64,000 nucleotides of DNA from Thermohalobaculum sp039030715 (GTDB lineage Bacteria > Pseudomonadota > Alphaproteobacteria > Rhodobacterales > Rhodobacteraceae). The notes beneath the pieces are model-generated. The model saw only the letters and a list, made by a program, of their open reading frames with translations. It did no database searches and was not told where the DNA came from. The position numbers and the translations under genes were made by a program. The stretch spans positions 11,354-75,353 of the forward strand of contig JBCCDU010000009.1 in assembly GCA_039030715.1 (NCBI GenBank), read 5' to 3'. This document shows positions 24,485 through 34,362 of the stretch, piece after piece (position 1 is the stretch's first letter; every line of letters begins with the position of its first letter).

Positions 24485-27160
24485 TCACCGCTCCTCGATC
24501 AGGATATCGCGTTTGCCGACAGCATTGGCGGGGGTGACGACGCCCTGTTCCTCCATCTCCTCGACCAGGCGCGCCGCCTTGTTGTAGCCGATGGCGAGTT
24601 TGCGTTGGATGTAAGAGGTCGAACACTTGCGGTCGCGCGCCACCACGGCGACGGCTTTGTCGTAAAGCTCGTCCCCCGTATCTCCCGCCTGGGCGAGGCC
24701 CAGTTTCTCGTCGATCAGCGCTTGGGATTCATCATCCACGCCCTCGGTTACGGCACCCACATAGTCGGGCGGGCCGAGGGTTTTCAGGTGGCGCACAACC
24801 TCCTCGACTTCCTCGTCGCTGACGAACGGGCCATGGACCCGGCGGATACGCCCGCCACCGGCCATGTAGAGCATGTCGCCCATGCCCAGCAATTGCTCGG
24901 CCCCCTGCTCGCCCAGGATCGTGCGGCTATCGATTTTCGAGGTGACCTGGAACGAGATCCGCGTCGGGAAGTTCGCCTTGATCGTTCCGGTGATGACATC
25001 GACCGAAGGACGCTGCGTTGCCATGATCAGGTGGATGCCGGAAGCCCGTGCCATCTGCGCCAGACGCTGGATGCAGGCCTCGATCTCCTTCCCCGCCACC
25101 ATCATCAGATCGGCCATCTCATCGACGATGACGACGATCAGGGGCATCTCCTCCGGCTCGAAGGTTTCGGTCTCGTAGACGGGCTCGCCCGTCGTGTCGT
25201 CGAATCCCGTCTGAACGGTGCGGCTGAAATCCTCACCCTTGGTGATCGCGTCGCGGACACGTGCGTTATAGCCGTCGATATTCCGCACACCCATCTTGGA
25301 CATCTTGCGATAGCGCTCCTCCATCTCGGCGACGACCCATTTTAGGGCTACGACGGCTTTCTTGGGGTCAGTCACCACCGGAGACATCAGATGAGGGATG
25401 TTGTCGTAGACGCTGAGCTCCAGCATCTTCGGGTCGATCATGATCAGCCGGCACTGTTTGGGGCTGAGCCGATAGAGCAGACTGAGTATCATGGTGTTGA
25501 TCGCGACCGATTTGCCCGACCCCGTGGTCCCGGCGATCAGCAAGTGGGGCATCTTGGCGAGGTTGGCGACAACCGGCGATCCCTCGATATCCTTGCCCAG
25601 CGCCAGCGCCAGCGGATAGGCGCTGTCGCCATAGGACGTGTGCTCCAGCGTCTCGCGCAGCAGCACCTTCTCACGGTCGGAATTGGGAAGCTCGATCCCG
25701 ATGACCGAGCGTCCCGGCACCGTTGAAACACGGGCCGCAAGCGCAGACATCGACCGCGCGATATCGTCGGCCAGACCGATCACCCGACTGGCTTTGAGGC
25801 CAGGGGCGGGTTCCAGTTCATAAAGCGTCACGACAGGGCCAGGTTTGACGGCCACGATTTCGCCGCGCACGCCATAGTCTTCCAGCACCGTTTCGAGCAT
25901 CCGCGCATTTTCTTCCAGCGCGATATCGGACATCTGAATCCGCTGGATCGGGATCGGGCGCGCCAATATGTCGAGCGGGGGCGCGTCATAAGGCGCATCA
26001 TCCTCCAACCCGTCCAGGGCCAGCATCGGTTCCTGCTCGCGGCGGGCGCGACGGCTCTTGGCCTGAGCCCGGCCTGTCGGATGGCTGACGGTGCTGCCTG
26101 GAACGCTTTCATCAGAGCGCATCTCCGCGCGAGGCGACGCGACCGGAGCATCGGGCGAGCCCATCGGACCATCGTCTTCCATCAGGTTCTGCATGGCATT
26201 GCGCAGCGTGCTGCCGGGCGCGGTTTGATCCGTCTGCGCCTGCGGTTCAACCCGGGCCACTGGCGCATGCAGCGGTGGTTCATCCGCGATGCCGGTCATC
26301 CTTCCCATCGGCAGGTCGTCGCGTGCTTCCAGCCGGTTCACCTTCGGCATGGCGACGCCAGGCAAGCGCGGCATTCGCTGGCGCCAGGATCCGGTAGGTT
26401 CCGCTGGCCCCAATTTCTGGGCGCGTGTGCGGCTGGCGGCGCGGCGCTCGCGCAGGGTGCTGACGCCGCTGGCGACGCCGCGGCCCGCTGCGATTGCCCC
26501 GATGCGGGCACCGACACCCAGCAGCGCCAGAACGCGGCCGCCGACATCGCGGAAGGACCGCGAGAGCCACCGCCAGATCGTCGAGGTCTCTCCCTTGTCC
26601 AAGCCAAGGGCCGCGCCGCCCAGAACCAGTAGCAGCGCCCCACGCGCGAGCGACAGCAGCACCAGCGCCTGCGCATCGCCAACAGGGATCAGATCCAGCA
26701 GCAGACGCGCACCCCGGTCGCCGAAAAGCCCGCCCAAACCGACACTAAGCTGCCAGTTCGGGCCGACCGCATGGGTCGCGGCAAAGGCAGCCGCCACCAC
26801 CAGCGCAAGCGGCATGACAGGCAAGCGGCCCCAAACCCGCTCGACCCCGCGATGCAACAGGCACCGCAGGCCCCAGACACCGAGGAGCATCACAAACCCC
26901 CAGGACGCAAACCCCGTGAATTGCATCAGCGGGTCTGCAATGAAGGCACCGGCCGCCCCCAGAAGGTTCTGCGCGTCGCGAGAGGTCGCGTTCCACAGAC
27001 TGGGATCGTCGGGATGATAGCTCCAGAGGATCGCGCCCAGCACCACGGCGAATGTGACAAGACCGAGACCCCAGATCTCGGTCATTCGGCGGCGCAGCGC
27101 GAGCGAGGTCGTGCTGTCCACTAGTGGAGTGCCCCCGCTCTCTCCCGTGAATAATGCCAT
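24485..27160 (-). CDS. ftsK: DNA translocase FtsK
   Basis: An 891-residue septal DNA pump that clears chromosome termini at division. The N-terminal 190 residues hold about four membrane helices. A low-complexity linker spans about 240-400. The motor has Walker A GTTGSGKS at about 544-551 and Walker B LIVVIVDEMADLM. The winged-helix gamma domain at the C terminus (CSTSYIQRKLAIGYNKA) would read KOPS. The linker is short compared with E. coli FtsK. It sits between an aminotransferase gene (34 bp upstream) and lolA. Confidence 0.95.
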   Translation of the reverse strand: MALFTGESGGTPLVDSTTSLALRRRMTEIWGLGLVTFAVVLGAILWSYHPDDPSLWNATSRDAQNLLGAAGAFIADPLMQFTGFASWGFVMLLGVWGLRCLLHRGVERVWGRLPVMPLALVVAAAFAATHAVGPNWQLSVGLGGLFGDRGARLLLDLIPVGDAQALVLLSLARGALLLVLGGAALGLDKGETSTIWRWLSRSFRDVGGRVLALLGVGARIGAIAAGRGVASGVSTLRERRAASRTRAQKLGPAEPTGSWRQRMPRLPGVAMPKVNRLEARDDLPMGRMTGIADEPPLHAPVARVEPQAQTDQTAPGSTLRNAMQNLMEDDGPMGSPDAPVASPRAEMRSDESVPGSTVSHPTGRAQAKSRRARREQEPMLALDGLEDDAPYDAPPLDILARPIPIQRIQMSDIALEENARMLETVLEDYGVRGEIVAVKPGPVVTLYELEPAPGLKASRVIGLADDIARSMSALAARVSTVPGRSVIGIELPNSDREKVLLRETLEHTSYGDSAYPLALALGKDIEGSPVVANLAKMPHLLIAGTTGSGKSVAINTMILSLLYRLSPKQCRLIMIDPKMLELSVYDNIPHLMSPVVTDPKKAVVALKWVVAEMEERYRKMSKMGVRNIDGYNARVRDAITKGEDFSRTVQTGFDDTTGEPVYETETFEPEEMPLIVVIVDEMADLMMVAGKEIEACIQRLAQMARASGIHLIMATQRPSVDVITGTIKANFPTRISFQVTSKIDSRTILGEQGAEQLLGMGDMLYMAGGGRIRRVHGPFVSDEEVEEVVRHLKTLGPPDYVGAVTEGVDDESQALIDEKLGLAQAGDTGDELYDKAVAVVARDRKCSTSYIQRKLAIGYNKAARLVEEMEEQGVVTPANAVGKRDILIEER

Positions 27161-27193
27161 TCAGGCCTCGCTCTCCCCAGCCGCAGTGCGGCC

Positions 27194-28405
27194 TCAGTTC
27201 ATCTGCTCGGTCAGCACATCCCTGACCTGTTCCAGTCCCCGTCGTACTTCCTCGGCCGGCGCCACCAGCGCCAGGCGCAGGTATCCCTCGCCAGGATTAC
27301 CTCCACCGAATTCAGGCGATACGTCACGCGACAGATAGCTCCCAGGCAGCGACTTCACCCCCGCCCGGCGCCAGAGGGTTCGGGCCGCTTCCTCGTCATC
27401 CGCCACACGCAACCACAGGAAGAACCCCGCCTCCGGTGACATATAGCCCGGCAGATTTGTCAAAATTTGGTCGGCCAGATCGAATTTCTCGCGATAGAGC
27501 GCCCGGTTCGCTTCGACATGCGCCTCATCCGCCCAGCAGGCGGCAGCGGCGATCTGCGCCGGGATTGGCATCGGCGCCCCGGCATAGGAGCGTAGTTGCA
27601 GCATTCGCTGCCGGTTCTGCGCCCCCGTACAGGCAAATCCCGAGCGCAGCCCGGCGAGGTTCGAGCGTTTGGAGAGCGAATGGAAGACCACCAGCCGCTC
27701 CGGATCCGCCCCAATATCCGAAGCGACCTGCAGCGCACCGGTCGGCGCCTTATCGCGATAAATCTCGGAATAACACTCATCCGCAAAGACGCGGAAATCG
27801 TGGCGCTCCGCCAACTCCAACAGGGTCCGCCAGTAGGCAAAATCCGCAATCGCGCCCTGCGGATTGGCGGGCGAGCAGAGATAGGCGACCGTCGTTCGAT
27901 CCAGCAACGCTTTTGGAAGGTTTGCAAAATCGGGCAGATGCCCGGTTTCCGCGGTACAGGGCAGATACACCGGCTCTGCCCCCGCGGTCATCGCGGCGAC
28001 TGCATAGCATTGATAGAACGGGTTCGGCAGCAGGACCGCTGGGCGCTGGCCGTGCTTCTCCTCCGGACTCAGTGCGATGCAGGTGGCGAACAGGCCCTCG
28101 CGCGTGCCGTTGAGCGGCAGGATCTGCGTTTCCGGATCGCAATAGTCCTCGCCAACGCCATAACGCAGCGCGAGCCAGGCCGAGACCGCCTCGCGCAGCT
28201 CCGGCAATCCCTCATTCGGTGGGTATTTTGAAAGCTTGGCTGAGTGCTCCAGCATGATCGGACCGACGAAATCGGGCACCGCATGCTGAGGCTCGCCAAT
28301 AGACATGGCGATTTCTTCGCCACCCGGTGCCACGCCGTCCAACAGGCGGCGCAAACGCGGAAAAGCATATTCCGGCAAACCGGCAAACCGGGTTGGGAAA
28401 TCCAT
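27194..28405 (-). CDS. class I/II aminotransferase, DapC-like
   Basis: A 403-residue PLP fold-type I aminotransferase. KYPPNEGLPELREAV near residue 80, the CSPANPQGA substrate loop, DECYSEIYRD with the PLP-ring Asp, and HSLSKRSNLAGLRSGF with the Schiff-base Lys are all clear. Proteins of this type next to ftsK in Rhodobacterales are usually called succinyldiaminopimelate aminotransferase (lysine/peptidoglycan synthesis), but the substrate cannot be read from sequence. It probably shares an operon with ftsK and lolA. Confidence 0.85.
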   Translation of the reverse strand: MDFPTRFAGLPEYAFPRLRRLLDGVAPGGEEIAMSIGEPQHAVPDFVGPIMLEHSAKLSKYPPNEGLPELREAVSAWLALRYGVGEDYCDPETQILPLNGTREGLFATCIALSPEEKHGQRPAVLLPNPFYQCYAVAAMTAGAEPVYLPCTAETGHLPDFANLPKALLDRTTVAYLCSPANPQGAIADFAYWRTLLELAERHDFRVFADECYSEIYRDKAPTGALQVASDIGADPERLVVFHSLSKRSNLAGLRSGFACTGAQNRQRMLQLRSYAGAPMPIPAQIAAAACWADEAHVEANRALYREKFDLADQILTNLPGYMSPEAGFFLWLRVADDEEAARTLWRRAGVKSLPGSYLSRDVSPEFGGGNPGEGYLRLALVAPAEEVRRGLEQVRDVLTEQMN

Positions 28406-28479
28406 CTCTCAGCCTCGTTAACGGACCTCTAGCGGGCCCTGTTGATTGAACAATACAGGCACAGGCCCGGAACGTCCAG

Positions 28480-29811
28480 TCAACCTCGCAAAACCGGCTC
28501 CAAGGCCTGACCGATGGCCAGCAGCGTCTGTTCCTGATGGGCGCCTGCGACCAGCATGATCCCGACCATCGGCGTTTCTGTCGGCAATGTCAGGGCCGAG
28601 AGGCCCAGCAAGTTCGCCTGGCGCGTGTTGCGCAGGCCCAGCAGGTTGCGTTTGGTGTAATAGTCGTTATCGGCGGCCAGGCGGCTGACCAGCGGCGGCA
28701 GGATGGGGCTGCTTGACATGATGATCACCCCCTCCTGGGCGATCCGCGCCTGGATCGAAGTCGAGAGCCGCGTCTGGACGGCGCTCGCATGATCCGCCAT
28801 GGTTCGCGGGAACGCGGCGCCGCCGCGAAAGCGTTGTTCGATCTGATGGTACATCGTGTCGGGATTGGCCTCGATCACCTCACCCCATTCCTCCCAGGCG
28901 TCGGTGAGGATCACGCCACCGTGGGAGGTGAGTACGTCCGCGCTTTCGTCGAATTCCGGCGCCTGCCCGCGGGTGATCGCGACGCCTGCATCGGCGATCC
29001 GGCCGAGGGCCGCGTCGAAGGCGCTCGCTACCTCCGGATCCATGTCTGCCATCACATGGTTTTCGGCGAGGAACAGGGTCGCGGGCAGCGAGGGCGCAGG
29101 GATCGACGGCGTCTCGCCCCGCAGTGCAGCGAAGATCAGCCCCGCATCCTCCACCGTGCGGCAAAGCGGACCGGGCGTATCGAAGGTGGTCGAGAGCGGC
29201 ACAATCCCGTCGCAAGAAATCGCCCCGATGGTCGTCTTCAACCCCACCAGATCGTTCCAGGCCGCCGGGATACGCACAGATCCACCAGTGTCCGAACCGA
29301 TGCCCGCAGCAGCCAGTCCCTTAGCAACCGAAACTCCGGCGCCGGAAGAGGACCCCCCTGGCACACGGCGCCGGTCAATCGCATTGGGCGGTGTCGCGGT
29401 CATCGGGTTGAACCCGAGGCCGGAGAACGCAAGCTCCGACATATGGGTTTTACCCAGACAGACCAGACCAGCCGCAGTCGCGTGGCTCAGCGCGGGCGCA
29501 TCCGCCTGGGGTATGCGACCCGCCAGCAGGCGCGACCCCGCTTCGGTCGCCACGCCCGCCATGTCGACATTGTCTTTCCAACTGATCGGAACGCCGTCTA
29601 GCGGGCCAAGACGCCCACTCTGCTGCTGGCGTTGATGGGCGGCGGCGGCCTCGGCCCGCGCCCGGTCGGGTGTTGTTCGGGCATAGATCAACGAAGCATC
29701 GGGATCCGCTGCGATCGCGGCAAGGAATCTCTCAGTCAATTCGCGCGGGTCCAGGCCCGCCTCGATTGCCCGTCCGAGCGCCGCCGCGCCCGCAGTCTGC
29801 CAATCATCCAT
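28480..29811 (-). CDS. amidase-signature family amidohydrolase
   Basis: A 443-residue member of the amidase-signature family (AmiE/GatA type). The Ser-cisSer-Lys triad is visible: Lys79 in ISWKDN, Ser154 in VPGGSSSGAG and Ser178 in DTGGSVRIP. Substrate unknown; no gatB or gatC is adjacent, so it is unlikely to be the tRNA amidotransferase subunit. It is divergent from the ubiquinone hydroxylase gene across 80 bp. Confidence 0.85.
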   Translation of the reverse strand: MDDWQTAGAAALGRAIEAGLDPRELTERFLAAIAADPDASLIYARTTPDRARAEAAAAHQRQQQSGRLGPLDGVPISWKDNVDMAGVATEAGSRLLAGRIPQADAPALSHATAAGLVCLGKTHMSELAFSGLGFNPMTATPPNAIDRRRVPGGSSSGAGVSVAKGLAAAGIGSDTGGSVRIPAAWNDLVGLKTTIGAISCDGIVPLSTTFDTPGPLCRTVEDAGLIFAALRGETPSIPAPSLPATLFLAENHVMADMDPEVASAFDAALGRIADAGVAITRGQAPEFDESADVLTSHGGVILTDAWEEWGEVIEANPDTMYHQIEQRFRGGAAFPRTMADHASAVQTRLSTSIQARIAQEGVIIMSSSPILPPLVSRLAADNDYYTKRNLLGLRNTRQANLLGLSALTLPTETPMVGIMLVAGAHQEQTLLAIGQALEPVLRG

Positions 29812-29891
29812 GTTGGTTCCTCCCCATTTGCCGCATCTCTGCCGCGCGTCGAGGATTGGACATTCGCCCGCGCCAACCCAATAGTAAAGTC

Positions 29892-31100
29892 ATGGAACGT
29901 GCAGAGATTGTGATCATCGGCGGCGGCCTGATCGGCCCTGCCATCGCCCTGGCGCTGACGGGTGGGGGGCTGCGACCGGTCCTGATCGACGCGCAAGCGG
30001 TCGAGGTCCGAAAGGACCCGGAATTCGACGGCCGCGCTTACGCGGTGACGCTGGCCTCGCAACGCCTGCTCAACCGGATCGGCGTGTGGGAGGATATTGC
30101 CCCCAACGCCCAACCCATCTCGGATATTCATGTCAGCGAAGGCGGTGCACCGGCACCTCTACTGCATTTCGACCCTGCGGAGCTGGATGAGGGCGCGTTC
30201 GGCTGGATTGTTGAAGATCGCTGGCTACGAAATGCGCTGCTTAACCAGATGCAGGATGCCGACATTCCCCATTATGCATCGATGGAGGTCGGCGGGATCG
30301 AGCGCGGCACGGCCTCCGCCGAAATCGCGTTGCCCGATGGACAAGTTCTGCATGCTGATCTGGTCATTGCGGCGGATGGCCGACGCTCTCGCCTGGCGCG
30401 GTCTGCGGGAATCCGGCGGATTGGCTGGTCCTACGATCAGACCGGGCTGGTCAACGCCATCGCCCATACCGAGCCGCATGACGGCGTCGCGCATCAGAGC
30501 TTCTTCCCCGGCGGACCCTTCGCGGTTCTGCCGCTGCCGGGCAATCGATCCTCTCTCGTTTGGTCCGAGCGCCGCGAGGCCGCCTCGCGGCTGGCGGGTC
30601 TGGAGGATGAGGCCTTCATTGCGGAGGTCGCGCGGCGCATTGGCGGGCGGCTTGGCGAGATCTCACTGATCGGGCGCCGCTGGGCCTATCCGCTCGATCT
30701 GACACTGGCCACGCGCTTTGTCGATCACAGACTGGCGCTGATCGGGGATGCGGCGCATGGGGTCCACCCGATCGCGGGCCAGGGCATGAATCTGGGCCTG
30801 CGCGACGTGGCTGCGCTGGCGGAGACGCTGGCGGATGCAAGCCGGTTAGGGGAGGATCTGGGCAGCCTGCCGGTGCTGGAACGCTATCAGCGCTGGCGCC
30901 GGTTCGACACCACCGCCATGGCCTTGGGGATGGACGGTTTAAACAGGCTTTTCTCGAACAATAACAGTGCACTTTCGGCCGTTCGGCAAGCAGGACTTAG
31001 GGTAATCAATGGCCTCGCCACCCCCCGTCAAACCCTGATGCGCGAGGCTATCGGGGCGCAAGGCACGGTTCCGAAACTGCTGAAGGGCCGCCCCTTGTGA
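29892..31100 (+). CDS. UbiH/UbiF/COQ6-family FAD monooxygenase
   Basis: A 402-residue FAD-dependent hydroxylase. GGGLIGPAIALAL at the N terminus is the dinucleotide loop, and LIGDAAHGVHPIAGQGMNLGLRD near 285-307 is the second FAD motif of the ubiquinone hydroxylases. It probably hydroxylates a ring position in ubiquinone synthesis; which position cannot be told. The start MERAEIVIIGG was chosen because the FAD motif should lie within the first 20 residues. The methyltransferase follows 10 bp downstream. Confidence 0.88.
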   Translation: MERAEIVIIGGGLIGPAIALALTGGGLRPVLIDAQAVEVRKDPEFDGRAYAVTLASQRLLNRIGVWEDIAPNAQPISDIHVSEGGAPAPLLHFDPAELDEGAFGWIVEDRWLRNALLNQMQDADIPHYASMEVGGIERGTASAEIALPDGQVLHADLVIAADGRRSRLARSAGIRRIGWSYDQTGLVNAIAHTEPHDGVAHQSFFPGGPFAVLPLPGNRSSLVWSERREAASRLAGLEDEAFIAEVARRIGGRLGEISLIGRRWAYPLDLTLATRFVDHRLALIGDAAHGVHPIAGQGMNLGLRDVAALAETLADASRLGEDLGSLPVLERYQRWRRFDTTAMALGMDGLNRLFSNNNSALSAVRQAGLRVINGLATPRQTLMREAIGAQGTVPKLLKGRPL

Positions 31101-31110
31101 GCGGCGTCCG

Positions 31111-31803
31111 ATGACCGCGGTTGGGGCGCTGTTCGACAAGGCCGCGACCACATATGACGCCGAGCGCCGCCTTCTGGTGCCGCGCTTTGACGACTTCTAC
31201 GGTGCCGCAATCGAGGCCATTGGCATGCCCACACCGGGGGCAAAGGTATTGGATATCGGGGCAGGCACCGGGCTCCTATCGGCGCTCGTCGCAGCACGGT
31301 TTCCGGATTGCCGCCTAACTCTATTCGATATCGCGCCCGCCATGCTGGCCAGGGCGCGCGAACGTTTTGCCGCGATGGGCGCTGCCGAGCCAGACCTGAT
31401 CGTAGGCGACACGGGCTATGGCCTGCCGGACGGGCCATTCGACGCGGTCATCTCCGCGCTCTCGATCCATCATCTGACCGATGCAGCGAAACAGCGCTGT
31501 TTTGGCGACATCGCCCGCCTACTCCACCCCGGCGGGGTTTTCGTGAACGCCGAACAGATCGCAGGCGATACGCCCGAAGAAAGCAAACAGCTCGACCGGG
31601 ACTGGGAAGCGGAAGCGATCCGCCTTGGCGCAACGCCGCAGATGATTGCTGCCGCAAGGGATCGGATGGCCCATGACATCTGCGCCCCGCAGGATAAACA
31701 ACTGCGATGGATGGCGGAGGCGGGACTGACATCGCCCGAATGCTGTTGGCGCGGCGGGCGCTTCGCGGTGCTGAAGGCTCGCTCCCGCCCAGGCAACTCA
31801 TGA
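31111..31803 (+). CDS. class I SAM-dependent methyltransferase
   Basis: A 230-residue Rossmann methyltransferase. VLDIGAGTGLLSALV (about 46-60) is motif I, LFDIAPAML motif II, and FDAVISALSIHHL the post-II region. Being co-directional with a ubiquinone hydroxylase gene by 10 bp might suggest quinone methylation, but it is not recognisably UbiE or UbiG. Substrate unknown. Confidence 0.8.
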   Translation: MTAVGALFDKAATTYDAERRLLVPRFDDFYGAAIEAIGMPTPGAKVLDIGAGTGLLSALVAARFPDCRLTLFDIAPAMLARARERFAAMGAAEPDLIVGDTGYGLPDGPFDAVISALSIHHLTDAAKQRCFGDIARLLHPGGVFVNAEQIAGDTPEESKQLDRDWEAEAIRLGATPQMIAAARDRMAHDICAPQDKQLRWMAEAGLTSPECCWRGGRFAVLKARSRPGNS

Positions 31804-31826
31804 AGAAACCATCCGCTGCAAACGAT

Positions 31827-31853
31827 GCTGTCCCGGATCAAGTCCGGGACAGC
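31827..31853. repeat. dispersed palindrome, copy 2
   Basis: GCTGTCCCGGA, TCAAG, TCCGGGACAGC: the 9-bp core of copy 1 extended to 11 bp, between the convergent methyltransferase and Trm112-like genes. Loop and core are identical to 23722-23744. Confidence 0.8.
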
Positions 31854-31886
31854 AAAGTCATGAACGGCGATTGAAAGGCCAGGAGA

Positions 31887-32090
31887 TCAGGTCTCGAGCT
31901 TGCGCGCCTCGCTGACCAGCATGATCGGAATGCCCGAGCGGATCGGATATGCCAAAGCGGCACGGCGCGAGATCAGCTCCCCCGCCTCGCGATCGTAGTC
32001 CAGCTTGCCGCCAGAGATAGGGCAGATCAACGATTCCAGCAGCTTCGGGCTCACCCAGTCGGGGTCCTCGACCTTTGGCTGCTCACTCAC
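31887..32090 (-). CDS. Trm112 family small protein
   Basis: A 67-residue protein of the Trm112/UPF0434 family. LLESLICPISGGKLDYD and YPIRSGIPIMLVSEAR are the family hallmarks. Eukaryotic Trm112 activates methyltransferases; the bacterial role is poorly known. Its ATG overlaps the end of the LON-domain gene by 4 bp, so the two are coupled. Confidence 0.85.
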   Translation of the reverse strand: MSEQPKVEDPDWVSPKLLESLICPISGGKLDYDREAGELISRRAALAYPIRSGIPIMLVSEARKLET

Positions 32091-32740
32091 TGTTTGGCCT
32101 CACCACCATCGCCACCCGAGGCGATCGAGAAGCGCATCAATGCCACCAGCGTCTCGCGCCGGTCGGTCAGGTTAGGTGCTTCTAGCAGGGCCTGACGATC
32201 CTCCGTCGAGAACGGGCACATCATCGAAAGCGACGTGATCAGCAACTCGGTCTCTGCATCTTCCAGGCTGTCCCAGTCCGACGAGAGATTGCAGACATCG
32301 AAATAACGGCGCAGGAGGTCGAAGAATCCACCACGATCAAAGCCTGCATCCTGTTCGACCGCGCCCAGATCACTGTGGAAGTTCTGCCAGTCCGGCGTCA
32401 CGCGTCGATACGGTGTGAAACCGTCCGGTTCCCCTCGGATGCGAAACCGCGACACACCGCTGAGGACGATCAGATAGCGTCCATCCTCGGTCTCGCTCAA
32501 CGACGTCACGCGGCCGGCACAGCCGATCTGGTGCAACCGCGAGGGGGTTTCGCCCGTCTCCATCGGCTGGACCATGCCGATCAGACGATGCTCGGTCTTC
32601 AGGGCATCGTCGAGCATCGCCAGATAGCGCGGCTCGAATATATTCAGTGGCAGGCGCCCCCGCGGCAGAAGCAGAGCCCCCGGCAGCGGAAAGATCGGCA
32701 GGATCTCGGGCAGGTCAGCGGGGGAAAAACGGCGCGCCAA
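32087..32740 (-). CDS. LON N-terminal (substrate-binding) domain protein
   Basis: A 217-residue stand-alone Lon-N domain: LPIFPLPGALLLPRGRLPLNIFEPRYLAM at the start, then GCAGRVTSLSETEDGRYLIVLSGVSRFRI. It has no ATPase or protease domain. Such proteins may recruit substrates to proteases; the function is not established. It lies 9 bp downstream of the thioredoxin-like gene and upstream of Trm112 on one strand. Confidence 0.85.
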   Translation of the reverse strand: MARRFSPADLPEILPIFPLPGALLLPRGRLPLNIFEPRYLAMLDDALKTEHRLIGMVQPMETGETPSRLHQIGCAGRVTSLSETEDGRYLIVLSGVSRFRIRGEPDGFTPYRRVTPDWQNFHSDLGAVEQDAGFDRGGFFDLLRRYFDVCNLSSDWDSLEDAETELLITSLSMMCPFSTEDRQALLEAPNLTDRRETLVALMRFSIASGGDGGEAKQ

Positions 32741-32748
32741 GGGACCTC

Positions 32749-33657
32749 TCAGGCAAAAATCATCGAAGACAGGCGCCGACGACCGCTGAGGGTCAGCGGA
32801 TCCTTCGGACCAAGTGTGTCAAACAGTTTGAAGAGCTGTTCTTTCGCCGCGCCCTCGTTCCACTCCGCATCGCGGCGGAAGAGTTCGAGCAGTTCGTTGA
32901 TCGCGCCCTCATTGTCGCCTGATCCCATCAGGGCCAGCGCCAGATCGAACCGTTTCTGATGATCCTCGGGTGCCGCCTCGACCTCCGCCCGCAGGGCATC
33001 GGCTTCGCCTGCGCCTGCGGCCTGCTCGGTCAGTTCTATCGCAGAGCCGGCAGCCTGGATGGCCTGGTCTTCGGCGATTTCAGCCGGCACCTGCTCCAGC
33101 AAGGCCTTCGCCTGGTCCAGATCGCCGCCAATGATGTGCACACGGATCAGTCCGGCATAGGCGCGGGCATTGTTCGCATCCTCAGCCAGCACGGCGCCGA
33201 AAGTCTGGGCTGCGTCCGCCAGTGCGCCCTGCTCCAGCATTTCCTCCGCCGCATCGAGGGCCGCGTCCAGCCCACCGCCACCGGCCATATCGCCGAGACG
33301 CTTGACGAAATCCTGTGCTTCCGCCGGGGTCACTGCACCCATGAAACCATCGACCGGCTGTCCATCGAAAAACCCAAAGACCGCCGGGATGGACTGGACC
33401 CGCAACTGGCCGGCAATCATCTGGTTTTCGTCGATATTCACTTTGACCAGCTTTACCGCGCCTTTGGCCGCGGTCACCGCAGCTTCCAGCACCGGTGTGA
33501 GTTGTTTGCAGGGACCGCACCAGGGCGCCCAGAAATCGACAATCACTGGGGTTTCGCGCGACGCCTCGATCACGTCGGCCATGAAGCTCTGATCTGTCGC
33601 GTCCTTGACGAGATCCTGATCGGGGCCATCGGCGGGGGCAGCAGCAAGGTCAATCAT
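32749..33657 (-). CDS. thioredoxin-like co-chaperone (YbbN/CnoX family)
   Basis: A 302-residue protein with an N-terminal thioredoxin domain (WAPWCGPCKQLTPV, about 44-57, both cysteines kept) and a C-terminal helical TPR-like region (about 130-302). This is the YbbN/CnoX layout. These proteins protect unfolded clients under oxidative stress and pass them to chaperones. Rhodobacterales usually encode it with the LON-domain protein, as here. Confidence 0.87.
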   Translation of the reverse strand: MIDLAAAPADGPDQDLVKDATDQSFMADVIEASRETPVIVDFWAPWCGPCKQLTPVLEAAVTAAKGAVKLVKVNIDENQMIAGQLRVQSIPAVFGFFDGQPVDGFMGAVTPAEAQDFVKRLGDMAGGGGLDAALDAAEEMLEQGALADAAQTFGAVLAEDANNARAYAGLIRVHIIGGDLDQAKALLEQVPAEIAEDQAIQAAGSAIELTEQAAGAGEADALRAEVEAAPEDHQKRFDLALALMGSGDNEGAINELLELFRRDAEWNEGAAKEQLFKLFDTLGPKDPLTLSGRRRLSSMIFA

Positions 33658-33754
33658 GGTAGGTCATCCCTGAACAGTCGCCCCGGGGTGCAGGGGCATC
33701 GCGCCTGCCATAAGGGTTTAGCGCCCCCGCTGCAATGCCGGGCGGGCGCCTTGC

Positions 33755-34315
33755 TCACGCCTGCGCCCCGGCTTCAGCCTCGCGAGCGGCCTGCAGGGCT
33801 TCGAGAGCATCGAAGTCCACGACAAGAGGCTCGTGGCCGGTCGTCTCGGCAAAGCGCAGCAGATCCACGCCCTCGATCGCCAGGGTCGCCTCGTTGTGCA
33901 ACGGATGAGCGTTGAAGGGCGAGAGCTCCAGCATCTGCCGGTCCAGCACCAGGCGTACCGTGTGATCGGTGTCGTTGATCAAACCAAAGGGCGAGACGGC
34001 ACCGGGACGCAGGCCTAACGCCTTCCAAAGTGCTTCCGGCTTGCCAAAGCTGCATTTCTGTGCGCCGATCTGCCTCTCCAGATCGCGGATGCGGATCTTG
34101 CGATGCTCAAAGCAGGTGACCAGCCAAAGCTGCGCTTTCTTGTCCTTCAGGAACATGTTCTTGCAATGCGCCCCCGGAAGATCGCCGCGCAGCGCAACGG
34201 ATTCCTCGACCGTGAAAAGCGGTGGATGTGTGTGCCGGGTCCATGCGATGCCGTGCGCGCGAAAATGCACGAGCAGATCGTCTTCCCCCTTCATGTGCCG
34301 CCCTGCGTCGTTCAT
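33755..34315 (-). CDS. YbaK/ProX-family aminoacyl-tRNA deacylase
   Basis: A 186-residue free-standing editing domain related to the INS domain of prolyl-tRNA synthetase. HCKNMFLKDKK holds the conserved Lys, and SPFGLINDTDHTVRLVLD is the ProX/YbaK signature. It hydrolyses mischarged tRNA, probably Ala-tRNAPro. Monocistronic in appearance, between the thioredoxin-like and reverse-transcriptase genes on the same strand. Confidence 0.88.
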   Translation of the reverse strand: MNDAGRHMKGEDDLLVHFRAHGIAWTRHTHPPLFTVEESVALRGDLPGAHCKNMFLKDKKAQLWLVTCFEHRKIRIRDLERQIGAQKCSFGKPEALWKALGLRPGAVSPFGLINDTDHTVRLVLDRQMLELSPFNAHPLHNEATLAIEGVDLLRFAETTGHEPLVVDFDALEALQAAREAEAGAQA

Positions 34316-34362
34316 GCCGGAAACCTAATCCCGATGGATCGAAGGGCAAGCGCAAACAGATC

